Source of the DNA: Burkholderiales bacterium
GTDB taxonomy: Bacteria > Pseudomonadota > Gammaproteobacteria > Burkholderiales > SG8-41
DNA: 64,000 nucleotides
Assembly (NCBI GenBank): GCA_036262035.1
Contig: DATAJS010000001.1
Coordinates: 124,001 to 188,000 of the forward strand
Direction: 5' to 3'
Below, piece by piece: positions 1 to 12,064 of the stretch. Numbering within the stretch: the first letter of the stretch is position 1; the number at the start of each line of letters is the position of its first letter. The position numbers and the translations under genes are program-made. The notes beneath the pieces were generated by a model. The model made no database searches, was not told the origin of the DNA, and saw only the letters and a list, made by a program, of their open reading frames with translations.

Positions 1-21
1 GTTCACCACGCAATCCACTTC

Positions 22-110
22 GAAATAGAGAAGAGACAGGAAAGAGGAGAACGGTTACGGCTGACCGACGCGCCTTCCCCTTTCTCCTCTCTCTTCTCTC
101 CTCTCCCGCC
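22..110. repeat. Purine/pyrimidine inverted tract before lpxK
   Basis: A purine-rich run (about 22-54) is answered by a pyrimidine-rich run (about 73-110), which together form an imperfect long inverted repeat of GAGAAGAG-type units. It ends three bases before the lpxK GTG start. No coding frame is supported in the first 112 bases, and no clear Shine-Dalgarno sequence precedes lpxK. It resembles the other low-complexity inverted repeats at gene borders in this window. Confidence 0.5.
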
Positions 111-112
111 TC

Positions 113-1066
113 GTGCGCCACTGGCAGCGCGTCACACCGCTCAGCGCGGCCCTCTATCCCGTAAGCCTCGTGTTCGGCGCGGTCGCAGCGCTGCGCCGCG
201 CCCTGTATGCGAACGGCATCCTGCGCTCGCAACGGGTGGGAGCACCGGTCGTGGTCGTCGGCAACATCTACGTCGGCGGCACGGGAAAGACGCCGCTCGT
301 GCTGTGGCTCGCGCGCTTCCTCGCGGCGCACGGCCGCCGTCCGGGCATCGTGAGCCGCGGCTACGGGGGCAGCGCCGGGCATCCGTCCGAGGTGCGCAGC
401 GACGCCGATCCTGCGCGTGTCGGTGACGAGCCGCTGCTGCTCGCGCGCCGCAGCGGCTGCCCGGTATGGACCGGCCGCGATCGCGTGGCGGCGGCGCGAG
501 CGCTGCTCGCCGCCCACCCCGCATGCGATGTGGTCATCAGCGACGACGGCCTACAGCATTACCGCCTGGCGCGCGAGGTCGAGATCGCGGTGATCGACGG
601 TGCACGGCGACTGGGCAACGGCCTTCTTCTTCCCGCGGGGCCTTTGCGGGAGCCCGCTTCGCGTCTCGAGACGGTCGACGCGGTGGTCGTCAACGGAGAA
701 TCGATGAAGCTCGTCGGATCGCGCTTTCACAACCTGCGCGACCCGCAACGCACCGCGAGCGCCGAGGACTTCCGCGGCAAGCGGGTCGTCGCCGTCGCCG
801 GCATCGGCCATCCGCCGCGTTTCTTCGCTCATCTGAAGCGACTCGGCATCGAGTTCGAGCCGCGCGCCTTCCCCGATCATCACGCATACAAACCGCTGGA
901 CATCGCGTTCGAAGGCGCCGATGCCGTCGTGATGACCGAGAAGGATGCGGTAAAATGCGCGGCGTTCGCATCCGACAAACACTGGATGCTGCCCGTCGAA
1001 GCGGAGCTCGACGCACGACTCGGCGAGCTCGTGCTGAGCAAAATCAGGAGCGCCCCCAAACCATGA
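113..1066 (+). CDS. lpxK: Tetraacyldisaccharide 4'-kinase
   Basis: This kinase phosphorylates the 4' position of the tetraacyl disaccharide-1-phosphate to make lipid IVA, on the cytoplasmic face of the inner membrane. The N-terminus has a hydrophobic membrane-associating segment (about residues 10-32). It is followed by a P-loop, GGTGKTP, at about residues 55-61 and the family motif DDGLQHYRL near residue 144. At 317 residues it is slightly short for LpxK, and it starts at GTG directly after a pyrimidine-rich repeat, so the true start could lie before the repeat. Its stop overlaps the start of the next gene (ATGA), which suggests translational coupling. The order lpxK, trm112-like, kdsB, adk is typical of betaproteobacteria. 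Confidence 0.93.
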   Translation: MRHWQRVTPLSAALYPVSLVFGAVAALRRALYANGILRSQRVGAPVVVVGNIYVGGTGKTPLVLWLARFLAAHGRRPGIVSRGYGGSAGHPSEVRSDADPARVGDEPLLLARRSGCPVWTGRDRVAAARALLAAHPACDVVISDDGLQHYRLAREVEIAVIDGARRLGNGLLLPAGPLREPASRLETVDAVVVNGESMKLVGSRFHNLRDPQRTASAEDFRGKRVVAVAGIGHPPRFFAHLKRLGIEFEPRAFPDHHAYKPLDIAFEGADAVVMTEKDAVKCAAFASDKHWMLPVEAELDARLGELVLSKIRSAPKP

Positions 1067-1242
1067 ATCCGCGACTGCTCGACATCCTCGTCTGCCCGCT
1101 CTGCAAAGGTCCCCTGCTCTACCGCAAGGCGCAGAGCGAGTTCGTCTGCAAGCCGTGCCGTCTCGGATATCCGATCCGCGACGACATCCCGGTGATGCTC
1201 GAAGACGAGGCGAGAAAACTTCCTCCGAACGAGGAAGTTTAG
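1063..1242 (+). CDS. Trm112/YcaR-like zinc-ribbon protein
   Basis: A 59-residue protein of the Trm112 (YcaR) family. Two Cys pairs, at residues 11/14 and 29/32, form a probable zinc knuckle, with the conserved flanks DILVCPLC and [12 protein letters not shown]. Trm112 proteins activate SAM methyltransferases in eukaryotes and archaea, but the bacterial role is not settled. The gene nearly always sits between lpxK and kdsB, as here. It overlaps lpxK by four bases (ATGA), and its stop codon lies at the edge of an inverted repeat that separates it from kdsB. Confidence 0.9.
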   Translation: MNPRLLDILVCPLCKGPLLYRKAQSEFVCKPCRLGYPIRDDIPVMLEDEARKLPPNEEV

Positions 1243-1329
1243 TGTTGAGTGTTTAGTTGAGCCGTGGTCGGCTTGAGCACTCCGCTCGTGGCGCAAGGGG
1301 TCTAACTAAACACTCAACACTCAACACTT
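1241..1329. repeat. TGTTGAGTGTTTAG inverted repeat
   Basis: Left arm 1241-1260 (units TGTTGAG and TGTTTAG) is repeated in inverted form at about 1302-1327, around a roughly 40-base spacer that contains a GCTTGAGC half-palindrome. The right arm runs directly into the TTG start codon of kdsB (1328). It could fold into a long hairpin in the lpxK-kdsB transcript. Confidence 0.75.
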
Positions 1330-2110
1330 GAAATTCACTGTCGTCATCCCCGCCCGCTACGCCTCTTCGCGTTTGCCGGGCAAGCCGCTCGCCGACATCG
1401 GCGGCAAGCCCATGGTGGTGCGCGTCGCCGAGCGTGCGGCGAGGAGCGGCGCGAGCGCGGTCGTCGTCGCCACCGATCACGAGGCGATCGCGGCCGCAGT
1501 CGAGCGCCACGGCTTCGAAGCGGTGATGACCCGCAAGGACCACGCGACCGGTACCGACCGTCTGGCGGAGGTCGTCGCGAAGCGCGGCATGGGCGCGCGG
1601 TCCATCGTCGTCAACGTACAGGGCGACGAGCCGCTGATCGCGCCCGCCCTCATCCGGCGGGTCGCGGAGAACCTGAGCGCGCAGCGCACCGCGCAGATCG
1701 CCACCGCGTGCCATCCGATCCGCGACGCGGCGGAGCTGACGAATCCGAACGTCGTGAAGGTCGTGCTGGACGACGCCGGACTCGCGCTCTACTTCAGCCG
1801 CGCGCCCATACCGTACGCGCGCGACGCGTATGCGGCCGGGATAAAGGCCGTGCCGTCCGGCCTTCCGGTGTACCGCCATCTCGGCATCTATGCATACCGC
1901 GCCGCGTTTCTGCGCGACTTCAGGAAGCTCCAGCCCGCGGCGATCGAGCGCTTCGAAGCGCTCGAGCAACTGCGTGCGCTCGCGCACGGCTATCGCATCA
2001 GCGTCGCGATCGCCCGCACCGCGCCGCATCCGGGCGTCGACACGCCCGAGGATCTCGCGCGCGTGCAGAAAGCGTTCGCAGCGGCCGGTCGCGCATCGCC
2101 GCGACGCTGA
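1328..2110 (+). CDS. kdsB: 3-deoxy-manno-octulosonate cytidylyltransferase
   Basis: CMP-KDO synthetase, a cytoplasmic enzyme that activates KDO for the lipopolysaccharide inner core. The nucleotide-binding signature [15 protein letters not shown] lies at residues 7-21. NVQGDEPLI is near residue 97, and the C-terminal GVDTPEDL motif is present. Its 260 residues match the family. The start used is TTG at 1328, which is the only reasonable one because [10 protein letters not shown] is the conserved N-terminus. That TTG is the last part of the right arm of an inverted repeat, and no good Shine-Dalgarno sequence precedes it. This suggests weak initiation or coupling to the upstream genes. Confidence 0.94.
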   Translation: MKFTVVIPARYASSRLPGKPLADIGGKPMVVRVAERAARSGASAVVVATDHEAIAAAVERHGFEAVMTRKDHATGTDRLAEVVAKRGMGARSIVVNVQGDEPLIAPALIRRVAENLSAQRTAQIATACHPIRDAAELTNPNVVKVVLDDAGLALYFSRAPIPYARDAYAAGIKAVPSGLPVYRHLGIYAYRAAFLRDFRKLQPAAIERFEALEQLRALAHGYRISVAIARTAPHPGVDTPEDLARVQKAFAAAGRASPRR

Positions 2111-2128
2111 TTCCGGGCGCCCGCCGCT

Positions 2129-2157
2129 TCGCGTGTCCGGGCGAAAACAGCTATAAT
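2129..2157 (+). promoter_or_regulatory. Possible adk promoter
   Basis: A perfect TATAAT lies at 2152-2157 in the kdsB-adk gap, 41 bases before the adk ATG. The corresponding -35 region (about 2129-2134, TCGCGT) is poor, so the call rests on the -10 element and its position. Confidence 0.4.
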
Positions 2158-2198
2158 TCACCGGTTTGCCGACGGCAACCCACCTCGCACCACCGCTC

Positions 2199-2873
2199 AT
2201 GCGCATACTCTTGCTCGGCCAGCCGGGTGCCGGAAAAGGCACCCAGGCGCAGTACCTCATCGCCAAGTACGGCATCCCGCAGATCTCGACCGGAGACATG
2301 CTGCGCGCCGCGATCAATTCCGGCTCCGACCTCGGCCGGCAGGCGAAAGGCTACATGGATCGCGGCGAGCTCGTTCCGGACTCGCTCGTCATCCAGCTCG
2401 TGCAGGCGCGCGTGAACGAGCCCGACGTCGCGAAAGGCTTCATCTTCGACGGCTTCCCCCGCAACATCTCGCAGGCCGAAGCGCTCAAGCAGGCGGGTGT
2501 CGACCTCGACGTGGTCGTCGACTTCCAGGTGCCGGACGCAGAGATCCTCAAGCGCATGAGCGGCCGCCGCGTGCATCCGGGCTCGGGCCGCACCTACCAC
2601 ATCGATTTCAATCCGCCGAAAGTCGCCGGCGTGGACGACGTTACCGGCGAGCCTCTGGTACAGCGCGCCGACGACAACGAGATCACGGTCAGGAAGCGCA
2701 TCGAGACCTACCACGAACAGACCGAACCGCTCGTCCAGTATTATGTGGACTGGGCGAAGAACGGCGACGCGCGCGCACCGCGCTACGTTGCGATCAACGG
2801 CCTCGGCGCCGTCGAAGCGGTGCGCGACCAGATCTTCGCGGCGCTCGATTCGGTGCCGCCGCGGGGCCGATAA
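2199..2873 (+). CDS. adk: Adenylate kinase
   Basis: This enzyme interconverts ATP plus AMP with two ADP in the cytoplasm. It has a P-loop, GQPGAGKGT, at residues 7-15, the AMP-binding STGDML, and FDGFPRN. A long-form LID domain spans about residues 120-160 and lacks the four-Cys zinc site, as in most Gram-negatives. The start is the ATG at 2199. A TTG at 2166 would add eleven residues of non-conserved sequence ahead of the universal MRILLLG start. The predicted 224 residues are slightly longer than the usual 214-218. A possible promoter lies just upstream, so the gene may be transcribed apart from kdsB. Confidence 0.96.
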   Translation: MRILLLGQPGAGKGTQAQYLIAKYGIPQISTGDMLRAAINSGSDLGRQAKGYMDRGELVPDSLVIQLVQARVNEPDVAKGFIFDGFPRNISQAEALKQAGVDLDVVVDFQVPDAEILKRMSGRRVHPGSGRTYHIDFNPPKVAGVDDVTGEPLVQRADDNEITVRKRIETYHEQTEPLVQYYVDWAKNGDARAPRYVAINGLGAVEAVRDQIFAALDSVPPRGR

Positions 2874-2947
2874 ACCAGCACAGTTCAAGGGCACACATAC
2901 GGCCGGCCCGAATTCGTATAAGCGGCCGTTAACACACGGGAGTGAGC

Positions 2948-4987
<2,040 letters not shown>

Positions 4988-5014
4988 CGCAGGCGCCCTC
5001 GCCTGCAGCCTTGG

Positions 5015-5043
5015 ACGGCCAGCTTCCGCTGGCCGTTTGTTTT
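5015..5043 (+). terminator. Intrinsic terminator after hppA
   Basis: The stem ACGGCCAGC / GCTGGCCGT encloses a TTCC loop (5015-5033) and is followed by TTGTTTTT. A second small hairpin (GCAGGCG/CGCCTGC) lies just before it, at about 4989-5006. This is a classic Rho-independent terminator for hppA. Confidence 0.85.
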
Positions 5044-5064
5044 TACGCATACGAGGAAGTACAC

Positions 5065-5589
5065 ATGAAATACTCCCTGGGCGACCAGAAGGTCGTCGCC
5101 AAAGGCGATTACTGGATCGCCGACAACGCGATCGTCATCGGCTCGGTCGTTCTCGAGAACAACGCGAGCGTCTGGTTCAACTGCGTGGTGCGCGGCGACA
5201 ACGACCTCATCACGATCGGAGAGAACTCGCAGCTTCAGGACGGCTGCATCGTACACATCGACGAGGGTCACCCCCTCACGATGGGCAAGAACGTGAGCGT
5301 CGGACACATGGCGATGCTGCACGGCTGCACGATAGGCGACGGCACCCTGATCGGCATCAAGAGCGTCATCCTGAACGATGCGATCATCGGCAGGAACTGC
5401 CTCATCGGCGCGAACACGCTCATCCCCGAGCGCAAGAAAATTCCCGACGGCTCGCTCGTCATGGGCTCGCCGGGCAAAGTCGTGCGGCAGTTGAGCGACG
5501 ACGAGATCCGGGCCATCAATTCCACGGCCGACAACTACGTCAGGCGCTGGAAGAGCTATAAAACGGAGCTGAAGCCCGACCGGTCGTAG
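5065..5589 (+). CDS. Gamma-carbonic-anhydrase-family hexapeptide protein
   Basis: A 174-residue left-handed beta-helix protein of the gamma-carbonic anhydrase/YrdA family. Hexapeptide repeats run through most of the chain, and the predicted zinc-binding histidines are in VHID (near residue 65) and in GHMAMLHGC (near residues 84-91). Many members of this family are zinc proteins of unproven activity, so carbonic anhydrase function is inferred, not shown. The Shine-Dalgarno sequence GAGGAAG lies about seven bases before the ATG. It stands alone between the hppA terminator and an unrelated CoA-transferase gene. Confidence 0.9.
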   Translation: MKYSLGDQKVVAKGDYWIADNAIVIGSVVLENNASVWFNCVVRGDNDLITIGENSQLQDGCIVHIDEGHPLTMGKNVSVGHMAMLHGCTIGDGTLIGIKSVILNDAIIGRNCLIGANTLIPERKKIPDGSLVMGSPGKVVRQLSDDEIRAINSTADNYVRRWKSYKTELKPDRS

Positions 5590-5685
5590 CCCCGGGTTTT
5601 CGCGACATCGATGGCAGTGGCCGGCATGGCGTAAGATTGTTCTCGTGCGCCGCATTTTCCATCAACCGTTTATGGGGGGAAAACG

Positions 5686-6915
5686 ATGCCGAATATCAAC
5701 GCCGTCGCTCCGGGTTGTCTCACGGGCGTCAGGGTCCTGGATCTGACGCAGTTCGAAGCCGGCACCTCATGCACGCAGGTTCTCGCATGGCTGGGCGCCG
5801 ACGTGGTGAAGGTCGAGAATCCCACCGGCGGCGATCCAGGACGCCGAACGGGCGCCACCAAGCCGCACAAGGATGATCCCTATTTCCTGAACTACAACTC
5901 GAACAAGCGCTCGGTCACCGTCAACCTGAAATCGGCGCGCGGGCTCCAGATCGTGAAAGATCTCGCGAAGAAAGCCGACATCTTCATGGAGAACTTCGCA
6001 CCGGGCGCGATCGAGCGCCTGGGGCTCGGCTACGACGTCCTGAGCGAGATCAATCCGGGCATCGTCTACGGCCAGGTGAAAGGCTTCGGCGAAGGCAGCC
6101 CCTACGAAAACAATCTGGCCTTCGACATGATCGCCCAGGCGTGCGGCGGGCTGATGAGCATCACCGGCGAGCCCGACGGCCGGCCCGCGAAGCCCGGCGC
6201 AACACTCGGGGATACGGGTACGGGCATGCTGATGTGCATCAGCATTCTCGCGGCCCTCCACAAGCGCAAGGAGACGGGCAAAGGCGTGCACCTGCAGGTT
6301 GCGATGCAGGACGCGATCCTGCACTACATCCGCAACTCCTTCTCGCTGACGACCAAGAGCGGCAAGCCCGCGCCGCGCGCGGGCGCGCGCAACCTCGAAG
6401 GCAACAACCCGCCCTGCGACATCTATCCGTGCGCGCCGGGCGGCCCCAACGATTACGTCTACGTCTACACGAGCCGCGGCAACCCGGACCACTGGCCGCG
6501 ACTGCTGAAGGCGATCGGGCGTGAAGACCTCGTCGGCGATCCGCGCTTCGAGACGCGCGAGGCGCGTGTGGAGAACTCGGCCGAGATCGACAGGATCATC
6601 ACCGAGTTCACGAGCAAGCGCGACAAGTACGAATGCATGCGTGTGATCGGGGCCGCCGTGCCCTCGGGTGCGGTGCGCGACACGATGGAGCTGCTGAACG
6701 ACCCGAATTTCGAGGAGCGCGCGATCATCCACAAGATCAAGCATCCCGCATGGCCGGAGTTCAGGATGGCTGGCTGGCCCGTGCGCTTCAACGGTCAGCC
6801 GCCGGCCGTGAAGCCCGCACCGCTCCTCGGCGAGCACAGCGGCGAGGCGCTCAAGGACTGGCTCGGGATGACGGACTCGCAGGTCGCTGCGCTGCGCGAC
6901 GACAAGATCATCTAA
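5686..6915 (+). CDS. Class III CoA-transferase, formyl-CoA:oxalate type
   Basis: A 409-residue family III (CaiB/Frc) CoA-transferase, which moves CoA between carboxylic acids through an aspartyl intermediate. The predicted catalytic Asp is in the LGDTGTGM motif (near residue 175). Several blocks resemble formyl-CoA:oxalate CoA-transferase, such as AGTSCTQ, VKGFGEG and VAMQDAILH. GGGGGAAAA just before the ATG is the ribosome site. The next gene, twelve bases downstream, is a TPP enzyme related to oxalyl-CoA decarboxylase, so the pair resembles frc-oxc. The real substrate may be another dicarboxylic or 2-hydroxy acid. Confidence 0.88.
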   Translation: MPNINAVAPGCLTGVRVLDLTQFEAGTSCTQVLAWLGADVVKVENPTGGDPGRRTGATKPHKDDPYFLNYNSNKRSVTVNLKSARGLQIVKDLAKKADIFMENFAPGAIERLGLGYDVLSEINPGIVYGQVKGFGEGSPYENNLAFDMIAQACGGLMSITGEPDGRPAKPGATLGDTGTGMLMCISILAALHKRKETGKGVHLQVAMQDAILHYIRNSFSLTTKSGKPAPRAGARNLEGNNPPCDIYPCAPGGPNDYVYVYTSRGNPDHWPRLLKAIGREDLVGDPRFETREARVENSAEIDRIITEFTSKRDKYECMRVIGAAVPSGAVRDTMELLNDPNFEERAIIHKIKHPAWPEFRMAGWPVRFNGQPPAVKPAPLLGEHSGEALKDWLGMTDSQVAALRDDKII

Positions 6916-6926
6916 GGGAGGGGATC

Positions 6927-8588
6927 ATGGCTGAAATCACCGGCTCGGAAATACTCGCAAAAGCACTGAAGAAGGAAGGCACCAACGACCTGTTCTTCAT
7001 CATGGGCGGGCCGATGCAGCTCGTGCAGACCACGTGCCGCACCGAGGAGATCCGCATGATCGACGTGCGTCACGAGCAGGCCGCCGCGCTGTCGGCGCAG
7101 GCCTACGCGCGGCTCCTCCAGAAGCCCGGCGTGTGCATGGGCGCGAGCGGCCCCGGCGCGATCAACCTCACGACCGGCATCGCGAACGCGTTCATCGACT
7201 GCGCGCCCATCGTCGCGCTCGGCGGCTCGAGCGCGATCGGCCTCTTCGGCCGGCAGACGTTCCAGGAGATCGACCAGCTCTCGATGATGAAGCCGATCTG
7301 CAAGTGGGCCGACCGCGTCGTGAACCTGAAGCGCATCCCCGAGATGGTGAACAACGCGTTCCAGAAGGCGATGGGCGGTAAACCCGGCCCGGTGTACCTG
7401 GATTTCCCGGCCGACGTGCTCTACGAGAAGGTCGACGAGAGCCAGGTGGACTGGCGCCTCTCGGGGCGGCCGTTGCTGCGCCCGCGCCCGCTCGGCGACC
7501 CGGCGCAAGTGAACGCGCTCATCGACGCGCTCGCGAACGCGAAGCAGCCGCTCGTCGTGAGCGGCAGCGGCGTCATCTGGTCGCAGGCGTGGGCCGAGAT
7601 GCAACAGTTCGTGGAAAAGGCCGGCATCCCGTTCTACACCACGCCGCAGGGCCGCGGCGTCGTGCCGGACGATCATCCGCTGTCGTTCATGACGATGCGC
7701 TCGACCGCGTTCAAGGACGCCGATCTCATCCTCATCCTCGGCACGCGCATGAACTACGTCATCGGTCACGGGTCGGCGCCGCGCTTCGGCGGCAACGCGA
7801 AGATCGCGCGCATCGACATCGACGGCGACGAGCTCGCCACCGCGCCGCGCAGGATCGACATCCCGATCCAGGGCGACTGCAAGGCGGTGCTCCAGCAGCT
7901 GATCGAAGCGCTGCCCAAACGGATCGAGCCCGAGAACTACGCGCAGTGGCGCAAGAAGCTCGCCGAGGGCGAGGCGGCGAAGAGGCAGGAGACCGGCGGC
8001 GGCATGTCGATGAACAAGACGCCGATCCACCCGCTGCGCCTGTGCGAGGAAGTGAAGAACTTCATGAAGCGCGACGCGATCCTCGTGGTCGACGGCCAGG
8101 AGATCCTCAACTTCGGCCGCCAGTCGATGCCGACGTTCGTGCCCGGCCATCGCCTCAATTCCGGCCCGTTCGGTATGATGGGCGTCGGCATGCCGTTCGC
8201 CGTCGGCGCCAAGATCGCGTGCCCGGACAAGCAGGTCATCTGCGTGCACGGCGACGGCTCGTTCGGGCTGAACGCGATGGAGCTCGACACCGCGATCCGT
8301 CACAAGGCGCCGCTGCTGGTGGTGATCAGCCTGAACGGCGGCTGGACCGCGGATCCCAAGAAGGAGAAAGTCGGCCGCGATCTGGGCTACACCCGCTACG
8401 ACAAGATGTGCGAAGCGCTCGGCGGCTACGGCGAGTACGTCGAGAAGCCCGAAGACATCGGCGCCGCGCTCGTCCGCGCGCAGAAGAAGGTCGACGAAGG
8501 CATGGTCGCGCTCGTCAACGTGAAGACCGACGACACGGCGCGTGCCGGAACGGTGTCGTTCTCGTCGCATGCGGCGGCGGTGACATGA
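6927..8588 (+). CDS. TPP-dependent enzyme, oxalyl-CoA decarboxylase/2-hydroxyacyl-CoA lyase-like
   Basis: A 553-residue thiamine-diphosphate enzyme with the usual N-terminal pyrimidine, middle, and C-terminal pyrophosphate domains. The catalytic Glu is in VRHEQAAALSA (near residue 48). The Mg/TPP motif begins GDGSFGLNAMEL (near residue 439) and ends with NGGW instead of the common NN. The stretch around QEIDQLSMMKPICKW and GKPGPVYLDFPADV resembles oxalyl-CoA decarboxylase. The neighbouring CoA-transferase supports an acyl-CoA substrate. Acetolactate synthase activity is unlikely, because there is no regulatory-subunit gene. A strong AGGGAGGGG ribosome site is present. Confidence 0.85.
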   Translation: MAEITGSEILAKALKKEGTNDLFFIMGGPMQLVQTTCRTEEIRMIDVRHEQAAALSAQAYARLLQKPGVCMGASGPGAINLTTGIANAFIDCAPIVALGGSSAIGLFGRQTFQEIDQLSMMKPICKWADRVVNLKRIPEMVNNAFQKAMGGKPGPVYLDFPADVLYEKVDESQVDWRLSGRPLLRPRPLGDPAQVNALIDALANAKQPLVVSGSGVIWSQAWAEMQQFVEKAGIPFYTTPQGRGVVPDDHPLSFMTMRSTAFKDADLILILGTRMNYVIGHGSAPRFGGNAKIARIDIDGDELATAPRRIDIPIQGDCKAVLQQLIEALPKRIEPENYAQWRKKLAEGEAAKRQETGGGMSMNKTPIHPLRLCEEVKNFMKRDAILVVDGQEILNFGRQSMPTFVPGHRLNSGPFGMMGVGMPFAVGAKIACPDKQVICVHGDGSFGLNAMELDTAIRHKAPLLVVISLNGGWTADPKKEKVGRDLGYTRYDKMCEALGGYGEYVEKPEDIGAALVRAQKKVDEGMVALVNVKTDDTARAGTVSFSSHAAAVT

Positions 8589-8612
8589 TGCCCTGACTTC
8601 GTAAAAACCATT

Positions 8613-8785
8613 GACCGCCAAGGACGCAAAGGACGCAAAGTGAACCTTTTTCTGTCATTGCGAGGAGCGCCAGCGACGAAGCAATCCCGGAGCGTCCGGA
8701 TCGTGCGCCACGAGATCGCCACGTCGCTTCGCTCCTCGCGATGACGATTTCGCCTTCCTTGGCGTCCTTTGCGTCCTTTGCGGTT
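8613..8785. repeat. Composite nested palindrome R1
   Basis: The outer left arm 8613-8640 (units CCAAGGACGCAAAGGACGC) is inverted at 8757-8785 (CCTTGGCGTCCTTTGCG). Between them lies a second palindrome (8654-8746) with ATTGCGAGGAGCG-type ends. It fills the gap between the TPP enzyme and the URO-D protein. The same modular plan recurs at 27506, 49321, 50821, 51978 and 53144. Confidence 0.85.
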
Positions 8786-8802
8786 AAATATTTGAACTGC
8801 TC

Positions 8803-9787
8803 TTGAACAAGCTCGAACGCATCAAAGCCACGCTGAACGGTGAGCCGGTCGACCGGCCGCCCTACAGCTTCTGGACCCACCTTCCCGGCATCGACCTCGA
8901 CCCGCAGCGCCTCGCGGCGGAGAGCGCCACGTTCGCGAAGCGCTACGACATCGACGTGTTGAAGTCGATGCCGAACGGCCTGTACTGCGTCGAGGACTGG
9001 GGTTGCGAGTGCGACTACAGCGACATCGCGCGCGGCGGCGTCGCGAAGGTCGTCGTGCCTGCGGTGCAATCGCAAGGCGACTGGAAGACGCTCCAGCGCG
9101 TCGACGTGACTCAGGGATCCTACGGGCGCGAGCTCCGGCACCTGTCCAGGCTGGTCGAGCTCGTCGGCCCGGGCGTGCCGGTGCTCGCGACGGTGTTCTC
9201 TCCGCTCACCATCGCGGCCAAGCTCTCCAACGGCGCTTCGCGCGAGCATCTTGCGTCCGACGAGCGCGCGGTGATCGCCGGGCTCGAGACGATCGCGCAA
9301 GTCACCTGCGACTTCTCGCGCGCCGCCATCGAGCGCGGCTGCGCCGGGGTATTCCTCGCGATGCAGGAAGCGACGTGCTCCGCGTTCACCGAAGCCGACT
9401 ATCGCCGGTTCGGTGAGCCCTACGACAGCCGGGTCATACAGGTCGCTAAATCAGCCGGCGGCTGGTTCAACGCCGTCCACGCGCACGGCGAGGACATCCT
9501 GTTCGACGTCATCAGGCGCTACGACGTCGAAGCGCTCAACTGGCACATCGGCGAGACGCCGCCGTCGATCGCCGATTACCGCGCAAGCGGCGGCGCCAAG
9601 CCCATCCTCGGCGGCTTGCAGCGCGCCCACATCACCAACAGGAATCGCGAAGGCATCGCCGCGGATATCGAAGCCGCCCTCGCGCCGAACGGCGGCAAAG
9701 GCGTCATCGTGGCACCCGCGTGCGTGATCAGGCATCCGGTCGACGACGAAACCCTTCGCTGGACTGCGGAGCAGATCAAAACCAGGG

Positions 9788-9801
<14 letters not shown>
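8803..9801 (+). CDS. URO-D-fold protein (uroporphyrinogen decarboxylase/cobamide methyltransferase superfamily)
   Basis: A 332-residue TIM-barrel protein of the URO-D superfamily. It lacks the N-terminal RQAGRY motif of true HemE, so haem synthesis is unlikely. Other members are corrinoid or thiol methyltransferases or have unknown roles. Conserved stretches include [12 protein letters not shown] and GGLQRAHI near the C-terminus. The start is TTG 8803, just after the right arm of repeat R1, and the conserved N-terminus [17 protein letters not shown] begins there. The last eight codons (KTRVRPR plus stop) are formed by a palindromic repeat. In that repeat the gene overlaps the convergent glpK gene by 14 bases. 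Confidence 0.82.
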
Positions 9802-11299
<1,498 letters not shown>

Positions 11300-11308
11300 G
11301 CGGCCTCC

Positions 11309-12064
11309 TCAGGCTTTGATGATGAGACTGATGCCGCTCGCCCCGAGCAGCAGCGCCAGTATGCGCTGGAACGTCTCCGGTCTCACCTTGTTGCCCAGGC
11401 GCTCGCCGACGAGCGTGCCCAGCGCCATGAACGGCAGCAGCCCCACGACGAGGATCAGCACGTCCCTGGTATAGAAGCCCGCGGTCGCATAGCCGCCGAT
11501 GCGCGCGATCATCTCGATGAGCCACAGCATGGCGAGCGTCGCGCGAAACTGCATGCGCGCAAGCCCGCGCGCATCCATGTAGATCACGACCAGCGTCCCT
11601 CCGCCGCCGCCGAACATGGTGTCGAAGAAGCTGCCGGCGAAGCCGAGCGGCCATGCCCACCGCTCCGAGCAGTTGAAGCGCGGCAGGCCGAGGATCTGCA
11701 CGGCGAACATGTAGATCGCATACAGCAGCAGGAAGCCGCCCAGCATCAGCACGAGCAGGCGGTTGTCGAGCAGCCTAAACACCAGCAGGCTCACGATGAC
11801 GCCGATGACCGTCGGCGCCGCGAGCAGCCTGAGCTCGCGCCAGTCCACATGCCCGCGGTCGCGGACCGTGATGACGCAGAAGAGCACGAACACGAGCAGC
11901 CCGGTGGTCGGGATCACCATGTGCACCGGGAGCACGAAAGCGAGCATGGGCGCGGCGATCAGGCCGGCGCCGAATCCCGACATACCGCGCACGACATAGG
12001 CGAGGAAAACCGCGAGACCGATCCACGCGAGCTGGAGCCAGGACAGGCTCTCGAGCGTCGTCAT
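11309..12064 (-). CDS. TauE/SafE-family membrane permease
   Basis: A 251-residue inner-membrane protein with about seven or eight hydrophobic helices. It carries the family pattern near the N-terminus (RGMSGFGAGLIAAPML) and its internal repeat (GFAGSFFDTMFGGGGGTLV). Family members export sulfite, sulfoacetate or other small organic anions, but the substrate here is unknown. The ATG overlaps the stop of the upstream MFS gene (ATGA), and its own stop lies inside the ribosome site of glpK. Confidence 0.88.
   Translation of the reverse strand: MTTLESLSWLQLAWIGLAVFLAYVVRGMSGFGAGLIAAPMLAFVLPVHMVIPTTGLLVFVLFCVITVRDRGHVDWRELRLLAAPTVIGVIVSLLVFRLLDNRLLVLMLGGFLLLYAIYMFAVQILGLPRFNCSERWAWPLGFAGSFFDTMFGGGGGTLVVIYMDARGLARMQFRATLAMLWLIEMIARIGGYATAGFYTRDVLILVVGLLPFMALGTLVGERLGNKVRPETFQRILALLLGASGISLIIKA

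Noticed and set aside
8613-8785. Composite repeat as an insertion sequence or integron remnant
   Set aside because: No transposase or integrase fragment, no attC-like core and no obvious target duplication; nested palindromes are a better description.
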